DNA from: Streptomyces bikiniensis
Lineage (GTDB): Bacteria; Actinomycetota; Actinomycetes; Streptomycetales; Streptomycetaceae
NCBI GenBank assembly: GCA_000716465.1
Contig: JNWL01000022.1
Span: forward strand, 1-64,000
DNA length: 64,000 nucleotides
Direction of reading: 5' to 3'
Made by a program: the position numbers and the translations under genes. The notes below the pieces were generated by a model, which saw only the letters and a list, made by a program, of their open reading frames with translations, was not told the DNA's origin and did no database searches. Numbering within the stretch: position 1 is the stretch's first letter; each line of letters opens with the position of its first letter. This document shows positions 51,431-61,170 of the stretch, piece after piece.

Positions 51431-52747
51431 CTACCTCTTGACGCGAACGGTCTTCGTGGAGCGGGTCTCGAGTGTCATCTCGTCCGCTTCGGCGACCTTC
51501 GCCTTCAAACGCACAGTACCCGCCACCGCGTCGACCACGTCGACCACCTTCGAAAGCAGTTTCGCCGTATCGGCATTGCCGGAGGCCGCCGCGAGCTGCA
51601 CGGCACGGCCCAGTTTGGCCGTCGCGCCGTCGTGATCGCCCGATTTGCGGGCATCCAGACCCGCCTGGATGGCGTCCGCCAGTTCGGCCTGACCCGTGTA
51701 GTGCGCCACCTGCGGGTTGATCGACGTCGACATCGACAGGTCGTCCGTCCACACCGCCCGTACCAGCCCTTGAGACAGCGGGCGCGGATCGCCGCCCGCC
51801 GGGTCCGGGGCGATCAGGGAGACCCGGGCGGCCAGCATCTCCTGGCCGACCGCGGCCCGCGGCACCCGCACGCTCACGTGGTAGTCGCGGGACTCGTCGC
51901 CCCACGAGCCCGTCGGATAGTCCCCGGCGCGCGGCCCCGCCTCCGTGCGCCGCCCGGTGAGGTCCTCGACCGTCGGCGCCACCTGCTTCACGAAGGCGAT
52001 CTCCACCCCGACCGGGGTCCACAGGCGCAGCGCCACGTCCGCCACGCCCTTGCCCATCACCTGCTCCATCATCGCCGTGAAGTCGGCCGTGAGGCCGGCC
52101 GGGTCGGCGACGATGTCGGCGGTGCCCAGGAGCGCCGAGGCGATCCCGGTGACCTCCTTGACCTCCCAGTCGGTGCCGACCCCGCGCGCGTCGCAGGTGA
52201 ACCGGCCCGCGCAGGCGTCGAGCGCGGCCCGCAGCGCCCCCGGGGACTCGTGCTCGTTGCGCCCGTCGGTGAGCAGGACGCCGTGCCGGATGGCGAGGTC
52301 GGTGGAGGAGAGCAGCCGGTCCGCGAGGCGCAGCCAGGTGCCGATCGCCGTGCCGCCGCTCGCGGTGAGCCGGCGCAGCGCCTCCTTGGCCTCGGCCCGG
52401 GTGCGGGCGTCGGCGACGGCGAGCCGCCCGTTCCCCGGGTAGACCTCCTTCGCCACGTGCGTGCCGGCGACGACGGCGAAGGAGGTGCCGTCGCGCAGGG
52501 TGTCGACGGCGGCGGCCGTCGCCTCCCGCGCCCCGCGCATCTTGGCGGCCGGGTAGTCCATCGAGCCGGAGCAGTCGACCATGATCACCACGCCGGCCGC
52601 GCCGTGGGCGCCCGCGCCGACGGCGCCGCCGCCGGTCGAGGTGACCGTGACGATCGCGTTGACGTCCCGGCCGCCCTCCGGCAGGAACTCGTTCTGGTAC
52701 ACGTCCACCGAGAACCGGGGCACGCTCGGCTTGGAGAAGTTCGCCAT
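51431..52747 (-). CDS. von Willebrand factor type A protein, cytoplasmic
   Basis: 438 residues without signal peptide. It opens MANFSKPSVPRFSVDVYQNEF and has a VWA domain with full metal site (VIMVDCSGSMDYPAAK, TASGGTAIGTWL, LTDGRNEHES). The C-terminal part is a helical repeat-like region (HYTGQAELADAIQAGLDARK, DHDGATAKLGRAVQLAAAS). Proteins like this occur beside FHA, PP2C and kinase genes in actinomycetes and probably act as scaffolds or sensors of protein state. ATG at 52747 with AGGAG eight bases upstream. Its gene lies 41 bp before the FHA gene. Confidence 0.88.
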   Translation of the reverse strand: MANFSKPSVPRFSVDVYQNEFLPEGGRDVNAIVTVTSTGGGAVGAGAHGAAGVVIMVDCSGSMDYPAAKMRGAREATAAAVDTLRDGTSFAVVAGTHVAKEVYPGNGRLAVADARTRAEAKEALRRLTASGGTAIGTWLRLADRLLSSTDLAIRHGVLLTDGRNEHESPGALRAALDACAGRFTCDARGVGTDWEVKEVTGIASALLGTADIVADPAGLTADFTAMMEQVMGKGVADVALRLWTPVGVEIAFVKQVAPTVEDLTGRRTEAGPRAGDYPTGSWGDESRDYHVSVRVPRAAVGQEMLAARVSLIAPDPAGGDPRPLSQGLVRAVWTDDLSMSTSINPQVAHYTGQAELADAIQAGLDARKSGDHDGATAKLGRAVQLAAASGNADTAKLLSKVVDVVDAVAGTVRLKAKVAEADEMTLETRSTKTVRVKR

Positions 52748-52799
52748 CAGTTCGGCTCCTCGGGCAACGGCGACGGGACAACGGCGGTGCAACAGCTAC

Positions 52800-52830
<31 letters not shown>

Positions 52831-52856
52831 GGGGGAAGGACGGGGCCGGTGAACGC

Positions 52857-54224
52857 TCAGGCGGATCCTGCCCCTTGCGGGGGGACGGCGAACGGGACGA
52901 GCGCGACCGTGATGTTGTCGTGCCCCCCGCCGTCGAGGGCGTGCCCGACCAGGACCCGGGCGCCGTGCAGCGGGTGGTCCGCCGCGTCGGCCGGGACGAC
53001 CCGCGCCATGTCCGCGGGGTCCTCCGCGTAGTTCCACAGGCCGTCCGTGCAGACCACCACCACGCCGGAGCGGTCCGGCTTGAACGCGACCGTGTGCGGG
53101 TCCAGTTCGTACGCGTCGGCGCCGAGCCAGCCGGTGATCGCGTGGGCGCGCTCGTCCGCGTACGCCTCGGCCTCGTTCATCAGGCCCGCCGCGACCATCT
53201 GCGCGGCCCACGAGTCGTCCTCGGTGAGCCGGGCGGCCGGGGCGGTCCGGTCGTCGGGCACCCAGTAGGCGCGGCTGTCGCCGACCCAGCCGACGACGAG
53301 CAGGCCATCCGCGACGACGGAGCCGACGATGGTGCACGCGGGCGCGTTGCGCTGGGGCTCACCGTCGGCCGCCTTCTCCGCGAGGGAGTTGACGGCCTCG
53401 GAGGCGGCGACGATCGCCTCGTGCATGGCCTGCTGCGGGTGCGTGCCGCGGGGCAGCGCGGCGCACAGCGCGGCCCCGGCCGCCTCCGCGGCGGCGGCGG
53501 AGGCCTCGTCGGGGCGGGTCGCCGAGGAGACGCCGTCGCAGACGACGGCCAGGGTGGCGGGGGAGCCGTCGGGCAGGGTGGTCGCGGAGACCGCGAACGC
53601 GTCCTCGTTGCGGTGGTGGCGCAGCCCCCGGTCGCTGACGGCGGCCACGCCGCCGAACTCCCGCTCCATGTGGTCGCGCTCGCGGGGCTGCGCGTGCCCG
53701 CAGTTCTCGCAGTAACCGTCGGTGTCCACCCGCCCGGCCCGGCAGGCCACGCAGAGCCCGGCACCGTGCGCCGCCCCCGTCACCGCCTCGGGAACCGGTA
53801 CGGAAGCCGGAGCCGGCACCGGGTCGTCGACCCGTACGGCCGCCCGGGGATCGGGCGCCGCCAGCTCGAAGTCCCCGGTGGCGGCGGGGCCGGGAGCGGC
53901 GGGACCGGGGTCGGCGGGACCGGCGGCGGGGGCGGCGGGAGCCGCGCCGTCCGCCGGCAGGTCGTGGCCGCCCGAGTCGGTGCCCGGCAGGTCGCCGGGG
54001 TGCTGGGTCATGGTCGAGAGCGAACCGGGCTCGCGCGGCGGGGCGTCCGGCCAGTTCACGGGCGTGCCGATCGCCACGGTCGGGCGGTCGGGGCCCTCCC
54101 CGGCGGCCGGTGCGGCCGACAGGTCGTAACCGCACGCCCCGCAGAACCGGTCACCCGAATCCAGCGGCTCCGCGCAGCCCGGGCAGGCGGCGAGTCCGTG
54201 CGACGGCTTCGGCTTCTGGGACAT
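52857..54224 (-). CDS. PP2C-family serine/threonine phosphatase with zinc ribbons
   Basis: 455 residues. An N-terminal zinc ribbon (CPGCAEPLDSGDRFCGACG), a Pro/Ala-rich linker, a second ribbon (CVACRAGRVDTDGYCENCG), then a PP2C domain with metal ligands in the usual motifs (SDRGLRHHRNEDAF, AVVCDGVSS, GWVGDSRAYWV, CTDGLWNYAED, GGHDNITVALV). It probably reverses phosphorylation by PknG, whose gene ends two bases before its ATG at 54224. The double zinc ribbon is shared with PknG and the FHA protein, so the three may bind one another. Confidence 0.9.
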   Translation of the reverse strand: MSQKPKPSHGLAACPGCAEPLDSGDRFCGACGYDLSAAPAAGEGPDRPTVAIGTPVNWPDAPPREPGSLSTMTQHPGDLPGTDSGGHDLPADGAAPAAPAAGPADPGPAAPGPAATGDFELAAPDPRAAVRVDDPVPAPASVPVPEAVTGAAHGAGLCVACRAGRVDTDGYCENCGHAQPRERDHMEREFGGVAAVSDRGLRHHRNEDAFAVSATTLPDGSPATLAVVCDGVSSATRPDEASAAAAEAAGAALCAALPRGTHPQQAMHEAIVAASEAVNSLAEKAADGEPQRNAPACTIVGSVVADGLLVVGWVGDSRAYWVPDDRTAPAARLTEDDSWAAQMVAAGLMNEAEAYADERAHAITGWLGADAYELDPHTVAFKPDRSGVVVVCTDGLWNYAEDPADMARVVPADAADHPLHGARVLVGHALDGGGHDNITVALVPFAVPPQGAGSA

Positions 54225-54226
54225 CC

Positions 54227-56848
54227 TCACACCCACGTCCGGGGGCGGAAGCGGTTGGCCCGCTCCACCAGTTCGATCCTTTCCCCGCCCTGCTGGGCGA
54301 GCCGGGCCAGCACCCGGTACGCGCGTTCGAGGCCGAAGCGCAGTCCGCGCTCGTCCAGTTCGCTCCCGAGCAGCAGCGCGCCGCCGCCCGGTGCCGCACC
54401 GGGACTCCCGGAGAGTACCCAGTCGAGGGCCGTTCCGAGGACCTCCGTCGCCAACCGCTCCCGGCGCACCGCGTCCAGGCCGAAGCCCTGGAGCGCCGAG
54501 ACCTGTGCCGCGGCGGCCGTCAGGTCGGCGCCGAGCGGCTCGGACGGCGGGCGCCGCCGCAGCCGCGCCCGCACGGCCGCGACCCGGGCCGCCGTGTAGT
54601 GGATCGACGCCTCCGGCACGGACTCCAGGGTCCGTACGGCCCCGGCGCGGTCGCCCGCCGCGAGCCGCACCCGGGCGAGCCCGAAGGCCGCGCTGACGAA
54701 ACCGGGGTCGGTCGTCCACACCAGGCGGTAGTACTCGGCGGCGTTGTCCAACTGGCCGAGGACCTCGGCGCAGACGCCCAGGGCCAGCTTCGGCGCCGGC
54801 TCGCCGGGGAAGGCGTCGTACACCGCGTCGAAGGCGAGGGCCGCGTGCTCGTGGTCCCCGGTCACAAGCGAGGCGACGCCCCGGTACCAGACGACCCGCC
54901 AGTCGTCCGGGTCCCGCTCCTCCAGACCGGCGAGCGTCCGGGCGGCGGCCGGCAGGTCGCGCAGCTCCAGCTGGGCCCGCAGGGTGCGCAGGCGCAGCTC
55001 GACGGAGGGCGCGGGCGCGGCCTGGAGCGCCCCGAGCAGCTCGCCCGGCGCGGCGGCCGCCAGACCGGCCAGGAAACCGGCGTTGGGGTCGGCCGGGGAG
55101 ACGTGCGGCACGGGCAGCGCGAGCGCGACGGCGGGCGTGTCCAGCGGCGCGAGCAGCCCCCCGAGCCCGGCCCCGGGCGGAACCACGGCCCCGGCACCGG
55201 TCTGCGGCGGAACCACGGCACCGGCACCGGTGGCGCCCCCCGTCCCCGGGCGCGCCTTCCGGCCCCCCCGGACCCGCCGCGCCCCCAGCAGGGACACGTC
55301 CTCCGTCGGTTCCGCGAACAGCTCCGTGTCCGTGACCCGCACCTCCGTGCCGAACAGCGTCGAGAGCGCCGGCCGGGGCCGCCCCGACTGGACCGCCACC
55401 ACCTCCCGCAGCACGCCCGTCAACTGCTCGGCCATCTCCTGCGCGGAGGCGAACCGGCGCGCCGGGTCCGGGTCGGTGGCCCGTACCAGGAAGCGGTAGA
55501 ACGACTCGTACGTCCGGAAGACCGCGATGTTCTCCGGGTCGGGCAGCGAGTCCACGAAGACGTTCGTGTAGCCCTGGAAGTCGAAGGTCAGCACGGCGAG
55601 CGTGCGCGCCACCGTGTACAGGTCGCTCGCCACCGAGGGGCCGACCTCGGCCACCTCCGGCGCCTGGTAGCCGACCGTGCCGTAGATCGCGGACTCGTCG
55701 TCGTCCATCCGCCGGACCGCGCCCATGTCGATGAGCTTCAGCTGGTCCTCGGTCTGTATGGCGTTGTCGACCTTGAAGTCGCAGTACAGCAGGTTCCGGC
55801 TGTGCAGGTGCCCGAGCGCCTCCAGGGCCTCGATGCCGTACGCGCAGGCCTGCTCCACCGGCAGCGGGTCGCGCCGCCCGTCGGGCGTCCGGCGCCCGTT
55901 GGCGATCTCCTTGAGCGACTTGCCGCCGACGTACTCCATGACGATGTAGCCGTCCAGGGAGCCGGTCCGCTGGTCGAGGTGCTCGACGAAGTTGTAGATC
56001 CGGACGATGTTGGAGTGCTCGATCTCGGCGAGGAAGCGGCGCTCGGAGATCGCCGCTGCCATGGCGTCCTGGTCGCCGGTGTCCAGCAGGCCCTTGAGGA
56101 CGACCCAGCGGTCCGAGACGGCCCGGTCGACGGCGAGGTAGACCCAGCCCAGACCGCCGTGCGCCAGGCAGCCCGCCACCTCGTACTGGCCGTGGACGAT
56201 GTCCCCGGCCCGCAGCTTCGGCACGAAGGAGTACGGGTGCCCGCAGCTGGTGCAGAAGCCCTCCGTGCGGCCCGGCCGGTCGCCCCGCGCGCGGCCCACC
56301 GGGGCCCCGCAGTCGGAGCGGGAGCAGAACCGCTTCCGCTCGGGGACCTCGGGGTTCTCCATCACCGCGGCCCGCGGGTCGGGGCGCGGCACCTCCGGGA
56401 CCGCGACCAGGCCCGCGCCGAGCCGGTTCCGGGCGGACTGCCCGGTCGACGGGCCCGAGCTGCGCACCGACACCGAACGGCCCGTGGACGTCCCGGACAG
56501 CGAGCGCGAGAGGCGCCCCGAGACCGACCGGCGCGAAGTCGAGGAGCGGGACGAGGCCCGCGAACCGCTGCGCGCGGAGCGGGAGTCCAGCCCGCCGATC
56601 CCCGCGCCCGCTCCTGTCCCCGTGCCCGTGCCCGTCTCCGTGCCCGTACCCGACCCCGCGCCCGTTCCCGTGCGGGTGGACCGGCCGGGCACGGCCAGCC
56701 CGGTCCGCGTCGGGCCGATCATCCCGCCGGGCGCGACGACCGGCGCGAGCCCGCAGGTGTCGCAGTACAGCTCGCCGCCGCCCATGTCCTCGTACGAGCC
56801 CTCGCACGAGGGGCGCTGGCAGGTCCCCGCGCCCGTCTCCCCGCTCAC
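54227..56848 (-). CDS. pknG: PknG-type serine/threonine protein kinase
   Basis: 873 residues. Zinc ribbons at the start (CQRPSCEG ... CDTCG) and before the kinase (CSRSDCGAP ... CTSCG); a Ser/Arg/Thr-rich linker (about 40-140); kinase domain about 195-480 with the PknG-specific catalytic loop LYCDFKVDNA, lysine in WVVLKGLL, and DMG where most kinases have DFG; then a TPR region (about 620-870; LGVCAEVLGQLDNAAEYYRL). In mycobacteria PknG phosphorylates OdhI/GarA and controls 2-oxoglutarate dehydrogenase and glutamate metabolism. The GTG at 56848 overlaps the upstream stop (GTGA). With glnH and glnX two and three genes upstream it forms the classical PknG sensing set. Confidence 0.92.
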   Translation of the reverse strand: MSGETGAGTCQRPSCEGSYEDMGGGELYCDTCGLAPVVAPGGMIGPTRTGLAVPGRSTRTGTGAGSGTGTETGTGTGTGAGAGIGGLDSRSARSGSRASSRSSTSRRSVSGRLSRSLSGTSTGRSVSVRSSGPSTGQSARNRLGAGLVAVPEVPRPDPRAAVMENPEVPERKRFCSRSDCGAPVGRARGDRPGRTEGFCTSCGHPYSFVPKLRAGDIVHGQYEVAGCLAHGGLGWVYLAVDRAVSDRWVVLKGLLDTGDQDAMAAAISERRFLAEIEHSNIVRIYNFVEHLDQRTGSLDGYIVMEYVGGKSLKEIANGRRTPDGRRDPLPVEQACAYGIEALEALGHLHSRNLLYCDFKVDNAIQTEDQLKLIDMGAVRRMDDDESAIYGTVGYQAPEVAEVGPSVASDLYTVARTLAVLTFDFQGYTNVFVDSLPDPENIAVFRTYESFYRFLVRATDPDPARRFASAQEMAEQLTGVLREVVAVQSGRPRPALSTLFGTEVRVTDTELFAEPTEDVSLLGARRVRGGRKARPGTGGATGAGAVVPPQTGAGAVVPPGAGLGGLLAPLDTPAVALALPVPHVSPADPNAGFLAGLAAAAPGELLGALQAAPAPSVELRLRTLRAQLELRDLPAAARTLAGLEERDPDDWRVVWYRGVASLVTGDHEHAALAFDAVYDAFPGEPAPKLALGVCAEVLGQLDNAAEYYRLVWTTDPGFVSAAFGLARVRLAAGDRAGAVRTLESVPEASIHYTAARVAAVRARLRRRPPSEPLGADLTAAAAQVSALQGFGLDAVRRERLATEVLGTALDWVLSGSPGAAPGGGALLLGSELDERGLRFGLERAYRVLARLAQQGGERIELVERANRFRPRTWV

Positions 56849-58164
56849 CACTGTCGCCCTCCCGCGCCTTCCGCGTTCCCCGCGCCTTCCGCCCCCGGGC
56901 CCTCCGCGCCCCCGGAGGCGGACAGCACCTCGGCCGCCGCCCGCTGGTAGCGCAGCACCGCCTCCTCCGCGACCCGCAGGTCGCAGGGCGCGCTCCACAG
57001 CATCCGCCGGGCCGTGTCGTACCGCTCGATCAGGAGCGGGTCCTCCGCCGCCCCGAGCCGTGCCACCTTCGCCCGGTACGCGTCGAGCCGGCCGCGCAGC
57101 TCCGCCCGGACCGCGAGCGGCGCGGTCACCGCCGTCAACGACTCGCGGGCCCGCAGCAGTTCGTCCTCCGCCTCCCGCTCCAGGGAGTCCAGGAGCGGGG
57201 AGAGCCGGTGCCACTGGGCGTGCCTGCGGTACTCGGCGGCGGCCACCAGCCGCTCCTGGAGCGCCGTCGGCGGCCCGCTCACGGCCGGCACCTCGGAGGC
57301 GGCGATCTTCGCGAGGACCTCGCCGCGCGCGGCCCGCGCCTCGGCGAGCGTCCGGTCCGCCCGCGACAGCACGTCCCGCAGCCGGAGCAGCCGGTCCTCG
57401 GAGTCCTGCCGGACCGCGAGGACGGCCTCGATCTCGCGCCGCACGTCCTCCAGGGCCAGGGCGGCCCGGTCGTACCGCCCGGTGTCGGGGCGGCCCCCGC
57501 CGGGCGTCGAACTCCCCGCCGCGGGACGCCAGAAGGCCAGCGGGTCCGTGATCACCTGGGAGCGCAGCAGGGACAGCTCGGCCGTGATCTCCTCCAGCTC
57601 ATCCCCGGCCGGGTGCTCGCCCGGCCGCACGCCCACCGAGTGCGCGAGGGACCGCGTCCGGCCCAGCTCGGCGGCGAGCAGGTCTATCCGGGCGGGCAGC
57701 GCCGACCAGACGGCGTCGGCGGTGACGACCAGGTCGAGCGAGGAGGCGTACAGCTCGTTCATCCGCCGCACCAGGCCCTCCAGCGTGAAGCGCTCGGACA
57801 GCAGCGCCTCCTCGCCCGCCCCGCCCGGCACGACGACGCTCTCGCCGCGCAGCCGGTCGGTCAGCTCCACCAGCTCCTCCCGGCCGGGCCAGCGGCGCCG
57901 CGCCCGCACCTCACGCGCCTCCCGCAGGGCGCCGGTGTACACGTCGAAGCAGGTCCAGAGCAGGGTGATGGTCCGCTCGGCCGCCGCCCAGCGCTCCCGG
58001 GTCGTGCCGGTCAGCTCGGCCCCTTCGAGGAGCCTGCGGCCCGCGTGGTCCTGGAGCGCGAGGAGCGAGTCCTCGACCGCCTTGTGCTCGGCGCCGAGCC
58101 GCGCCAGCGCACGGTCCACCTCGTCCCGGTCCATCACCGGCCCAGGGGGCCCCGTGACGCCCAT
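56845..58164 (-). CDS. Coiled-coil protein of the PknG operon, function unknown
   Basis: 439 residues, almost all predicted helix with coiled-coil character (RYDRAALALEDVRREIEAVL, LEREAEDELLRARESLTAV, AVEDSLLALQDHAGRRLLEG). No signal peptide and no TM helix. It lies between glnH and pknG, overlapping pknG by four bases, a place where mycobacteria have no gene. It probably links the sensor to the kinase. ATG at 58164 with AGAGGTGA upstream. I recognise no domain with a known reaction. Confidence 0.82.
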   Translation of the reverse strand: MGVTGPPGPVMDRDEVDRALARLGAEHKAVEDSLLALQDHAGRRLLEGAELTGTTRERWAAAERTITLLWTCFDVYTGALREAREVRARRRWPGREELVELTDRLRGESVVVPGGAGEEALLSERFTLEGLVRRMNELYASSLDLVVTADAVWSALPARIDLLAAELGRTRSLAHSVGVRPGEHPAGDELEEITAELSLLRSQVITDPLAFWRPAAGSSTPGGGRPDTGRYDRAALALEDVRREIEAVLAVRQDSEDRLLRLRDVLSRADRTLAEARAARGEVLAKIAASEVPAVSGPPTALQERLVAAAEYRRHAQWHRLSPLLDSLEREAEDELLRARESLTAVTAPLAVRAELRGRLDAYRAKVARLGAAEDPLLIERYDTARRMLWSAPCDLRVAEEAVLRYQRAAAEVLSASGGAEGPGAEGAGNAEGAGGRQW

Positions 58165-58236
58165 CGGTCACCTCTTCCGCCATGTGTACGAGGACTCGTG
58201 TCGTGCAGGGGCCGCACGCGGCGGCTGCGTGTGCGG

Positions 58237-59328
58237 CTACTTGTACAGGGGAGCGGGCGGCCCGGATATCCCGGGCAGGTCCTTCTCCAGCCACTGCCCG
58301 TACGCCGCCTGCCAGGGCCCCTGCCGGTACCCCACCAGGACGTGGTTGACCCGGCGGACCAGGTCGTCGTTGCCCAGCTTGGCCGCCACTCCGTAGTACT
58401 CCTTCGTGAACGGCTTCCCCTTGAGCTCGACCGCCGGGTCCTGCGCGGCCTGGCCGGCCGCGAGGGCGTTGTCGGTGACGACGGCGTCCACCTCGCCCAG
58501 CTGGAGCCGGGCCAGGCAGTCCAGCTGGTTGGGGACGGTCAGCAGGTCCCTGTCGTCCTTGGTGCCGTCGCCCTCGTCCTTGAAGACGGCGCCGAAGGAG
58601 TTCTCCTCCAGGGCCTCGTGGGCCGTGGAGCCCTCGGCGGTGCAGACCCGCTTGCCGCGCAGCGAGGGGTCGTAGCCGGTGATGTCGGAGCGCTTGGGCG
58701 CCAGGACCTGCTGCCCGGCCTGGAAGTAGGCGGTGGAGAAGGCGACCTGCTCGATCCGCTTGCAGTTGATCGTCATGGTGCGCACGACGAGGTCGACCTT
58801 GCCGCTGTCCAGGGCGGCGATCCGCTGGTTGGTGGGGATCGCGCGGAAGATGACGGCGTTCTCGTCGCCGAGGACGCCCTTGGCTATGGCCCGGGCGAGG
58901 GCGATGTCGAACCCCTCCAGGACGCCCTTCTCCGGGTTCCGGTAGCCCCAGCGGTAGCTGGACTGGTCGACGCCGACGATCAGCTTCCCGCGCTCCTTGA
59001 CGGCGCGGACCGCCGGCCCGTCCTCCGTGGAGGGCGTGAGGGAGGCCTCCGGGTTCCGGCAGGTGTCGGCCTTGACCTGGACGCCGACTCCCGCGCCGGT
59101 CCCCGTCCCGCCGCCCGCACCGGCACCGCTGTTCGCGCCCGTACCGCCGCCCACGCCGGTACCGGCGCCCGTCCCGGGCGCGGCCGCCGCGCCGCTCCCC
59201 TCCCGGGCCAGCGGGAGCAGGGTGACCGAGGCGGTGAGCCCGCAGGCCACGGCCATGGCCGCCACTCCGCCCCAGCCGCGCAGCCGCTTCGCCGCCCGCC
59301 GCACCAGCGGCTCCGTGTCCTCGGACAT
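58237..59328 (-). CDS. glnH: Glutamate/glutamine-type ABC solute-binding protein (GlnH)
   Basis: 363 residues. It has a membrane helix near the start (WGGVAAMAVACGLTASVTLL) without a lipobox, a Gly/Thr/Ala-rich spacer (about 45-85), and a periplasmic-binding-protein fold of the amino-acid family (KLIVGVDQSSYRWGYRNPEK, GFDIALARAIA, LDSGKVDLVVRTMT, CLARLQLGEVDAVVTDN, FTKEYYGVAAK). In mycobacteria the GlnH-GlnX pair senses aspartate/glutamate and signals to PknG. No transporter permease is encoded beside it, which supports sensing, not import. ATG at 59328 behind AGGGGGAAGG. Confidence 0.88.
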   Translation of the reverse strand: MSEDTEPLVRRAAKRLRGWGGVAAMAVACGLTASVTLLPLAREGSGAAAAPGTGAGTGVGGGTGANSGAGAGGGTGTGAGVGVQVKADTCRNPEASLTPSTEDGPAVRAVKERGKLIVGVDQSSYRWGYRNPEKGVLEGFDIALARAIAKGVLGDENAVIFRAIPTNQRIAALDSGKVDLVVRTMTINCKRIEQVAFSTAYFQAGQQVLAPKRSDITGYDPSLRGKRVCTAEGSTAHEALEENSFGAVFKDEGDGTKDDRDLLTVPNQLDCLARLQLGEVDAVVTDNALAAGQAAQDPAVELKGKPFTKEYYGVAAKLGNDDLVRRVNHVLVGYRQGPWQAAYGQWLEKDLPGISGPPAPLYK

Positions 59329-59339
59329 CCTTCCCCCTC

Positions 59340-60782
59340 TCACCGGTACTCCGACAGTCTGCGGTTGACGCCGAGCACGGCGCCCGCCGCCCCCAGGATC
59401 CCGAGGGCCGCCGCGCCCAGGGGCAGCGCCGAGAGGGCGTCCCCGGCGTCCCCGGCGGAGCGGGTGAACTCGGCCTGCTCGTGCGCGAGGGCCCGCTCCA
59501 GGGCCGCGTCGACCCGGTCGAAGGACTCCCCGGTGGACCCCTTCGCGCCGACGATCCGGTCCAGGGCGCCCTCGTAGTCCCCGGCGTCGTCCTTCGCCCG
59601 CGCGTCCTTGTGGCGCTGCCGCCACTCGCCCGCGTGGGCGGTGGCCGCGTCGACCGGCTTCCGGCCGGCGTCGTCGTCGGCCAGCCCCCGCGCCGAGGCC
59701 AGCGCCTCCGACAGGGCGCCCATGCTCGCCGTGTAGTCGGCCTCGTACTTGTCGCCCTTGCCGTCCTCGGTGAGGACGGCGCCCCGGGCGACCACGGTCA
59801 GGTTCTCGCTGGCGCGGGCGGTGAGCGAGCTGATCCGGGCCGTGTTGAGGACCTGGAGGGACTCCTGCCCGTGCGCCCGCGCGTCGTCGAGGCCGGCCCG
59901 GGCGACGGTGTGCGCGGCCAGGAGCCAGAGCAGGGCGGCGCCCGTGGCGGCGGTGGCGGCGAGCAGCCCGTGGTTGAAGACCCGGTGGGTGCGGACGTAG
60001 GTCCGGCGCTGGGCCCGTCCGAGGGCGGCGAGCGCGACCAGGCCGAGCGCGAGCGACGCGTACGGCCAGGCGCGGGCCGCGTCGTCGTCCCGCCGGAGCC
60101 GCTCCGTCTCCGCCCCGTACAGCCGCTCGGCGGCGGGCAGCAGGACGGTGGCCATCTGCTGGTTGGCGTACCGCAGATAGGCGCCGCCCAGCGGCAGGCC
60201 CTGCCGGTTGGCGGCCCGGGCGCGCTCCACGAGGCCCGTGTAGCGCGGGAGCTGCTGGCTCAGGACCGTGATCTCGCGGGCCGACTCCGGCGAACCGTCC
60301 GTGTGCGCCGCGGCCTTGACGAGGAGCCGGGAGGCGGTGGCGACGTCCTCCGCGTACCGCTCGCGCGATCCGGCCGGCTCCAGGGTGCCCGCCAGGAAGC
60401 CGCTGGCGGCGGTGGTGTCGGCGTCGGCCAGGGAGCGGTAGATCGCGGCGGCGTCGGCGCTCAGCGGCTGGCTGCGGCCCACGACGTCGTCGGCGGCGGA
60501 GGCCCGGCCGGTGACCTCCAGGGCGGTGACGGCCCCGAACGCGACGACGAGCAGCGCCAGTACGGCTCCGAGGATCCGGAGCCGGCCGGGCTCGGTCGTC
60601 GCGGCCGCCCGCAGCAGCTCCCGGCCCACGGCCCAGGCCCCGCGCCCCGCGGGCGGCGCGGCGGGGGGCAGGGGCGCCGGGCGTGCCGGCGACGGCTGCG
60701 CGGGCACGCCGGCCGGGCGCGCGGGCGCCGGGGCCGTGCTCCGCGCCGCCGGTTCGGCGGGCGGGATCGGCGGGTGTGCCAC
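59340..60782 (-). CDS. glnX: GlnX-like membrane sensor
   Basis: 480 residues. A Pro/Ala-rich cytoplasmic start (about 1-60) is followed by TM1 (LRILGAVLALLVVAFGAV), an extracellular helical domain with SADAAAIYRSLADADTTAAS, TM2 (WPYASLALGLVALAAL), TM3 (LLAATAATGAALLWLLAAH), a second helical extracellular domain (TARISSLTARASENLTVVA) and TM4 (ALPLGAAALGILGAAGAVL). This tandem sensor layout matches GlnX of mycobacteria. It is the first gene of the seven-gene signalling operon. GTG at 60782 with GGGGGAGG upstream, a strong site. Confidence 0.85.
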   Translation of the reverse strand: MAHPPIPPAEPAARSTAPAPARPAGVPAQPSPARPAPLPPAAPPAGRGAWAVGRELLRAAATTEPGRLRILGAVLALLVVAFGAVTALEVTGRASAADDVVGRSQPLSADAAAIYRSLADADTTAASGFLAGTLEPAGSRERYAEDVATASRLLVKAAAHTDGSPESAREITVLSQQLPRYTGLVERARAANRQGLPLGGAYLRYANQQMATVLLPAAERLYGAETERLRRDDDAARAWPYASLALGLVALAALGRAQRRTYVRTHRVFNHGLLAATAATGAALLWLLAAHTVARAGLDDARAHGQESLQVLNTARISSLTARASENLTVVARGAVLTEDGKGDKYEADYTASMGALSEALASARGLADDDAGRKPVDAATAHAGEWRQRHKDARAKDDAGDYEGALDRIVGAKGSTGESFDRVDAALERALAHEQAEFTRSAGDAGDALSALPLGAAALGILGAAGAVLGVNRRLSEYR

Positions 60783-61170
60783 GTGACCTCCCCCTCGGTC
60801 GCTGACGGTCCGGTCCGCCCCGGAGCGCCGGTGGACCGGCTCCGGTGGAGGACCACCCCGGCGAGCAGTATGGCCGCACGGGCCGTTCCGCACACCGGGA
60901 TTGACTGGATCTTGTTCCTGACGGCCCCTATCGTGCCCCATGCCTCCCACGTGTCCGCGGGAGAACCCCCTCACCTTGAATACGTCCCCGGCCCGGAATC
61001 GGTTCCGGGCCGGATGTCGCTCGAACAGGTGAACATGCGTGCGGGGCGCCCCCGCCGGACCGGCGACGACGCCCCGCACCCGCACCCTTCACGCCCCGGA
61101 GCGCACCCGCACCCCTCACGCTCCGGAGCGCACCCGCACCCCTCACGCCCCGGAGCGCACCCGGGTCCGC
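60783..61170. other. Intergenic region with promoter of the PknG operon and a tandem repeat
   Basis: 388 bp upstream of glnX. The promoter of the signalling operon must lie here, but no pair of elements stands out. The end next to the GlcNAc-kinase gene contains the 27-bp repeat listed separately. No gene. Confidence 0.5.
61089..61169. repeat. Three tandem copies of a 27-bp unit beside the stop of the kinase gene
   Basis: Copies at 61089-61115, 61116-61142 and 61143-61169. Copy 2 has one change; copy 3 loses similarity in its last seven bases. On the minus strand each copy contains GCGTGA, and the gene end itself (GGGGTGTGA at 61171) is a partial fourth copy. 27 is a multiple of three, so every copy keeps a TGA in the frame of the kinase gene. 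Confidence 0.9.
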
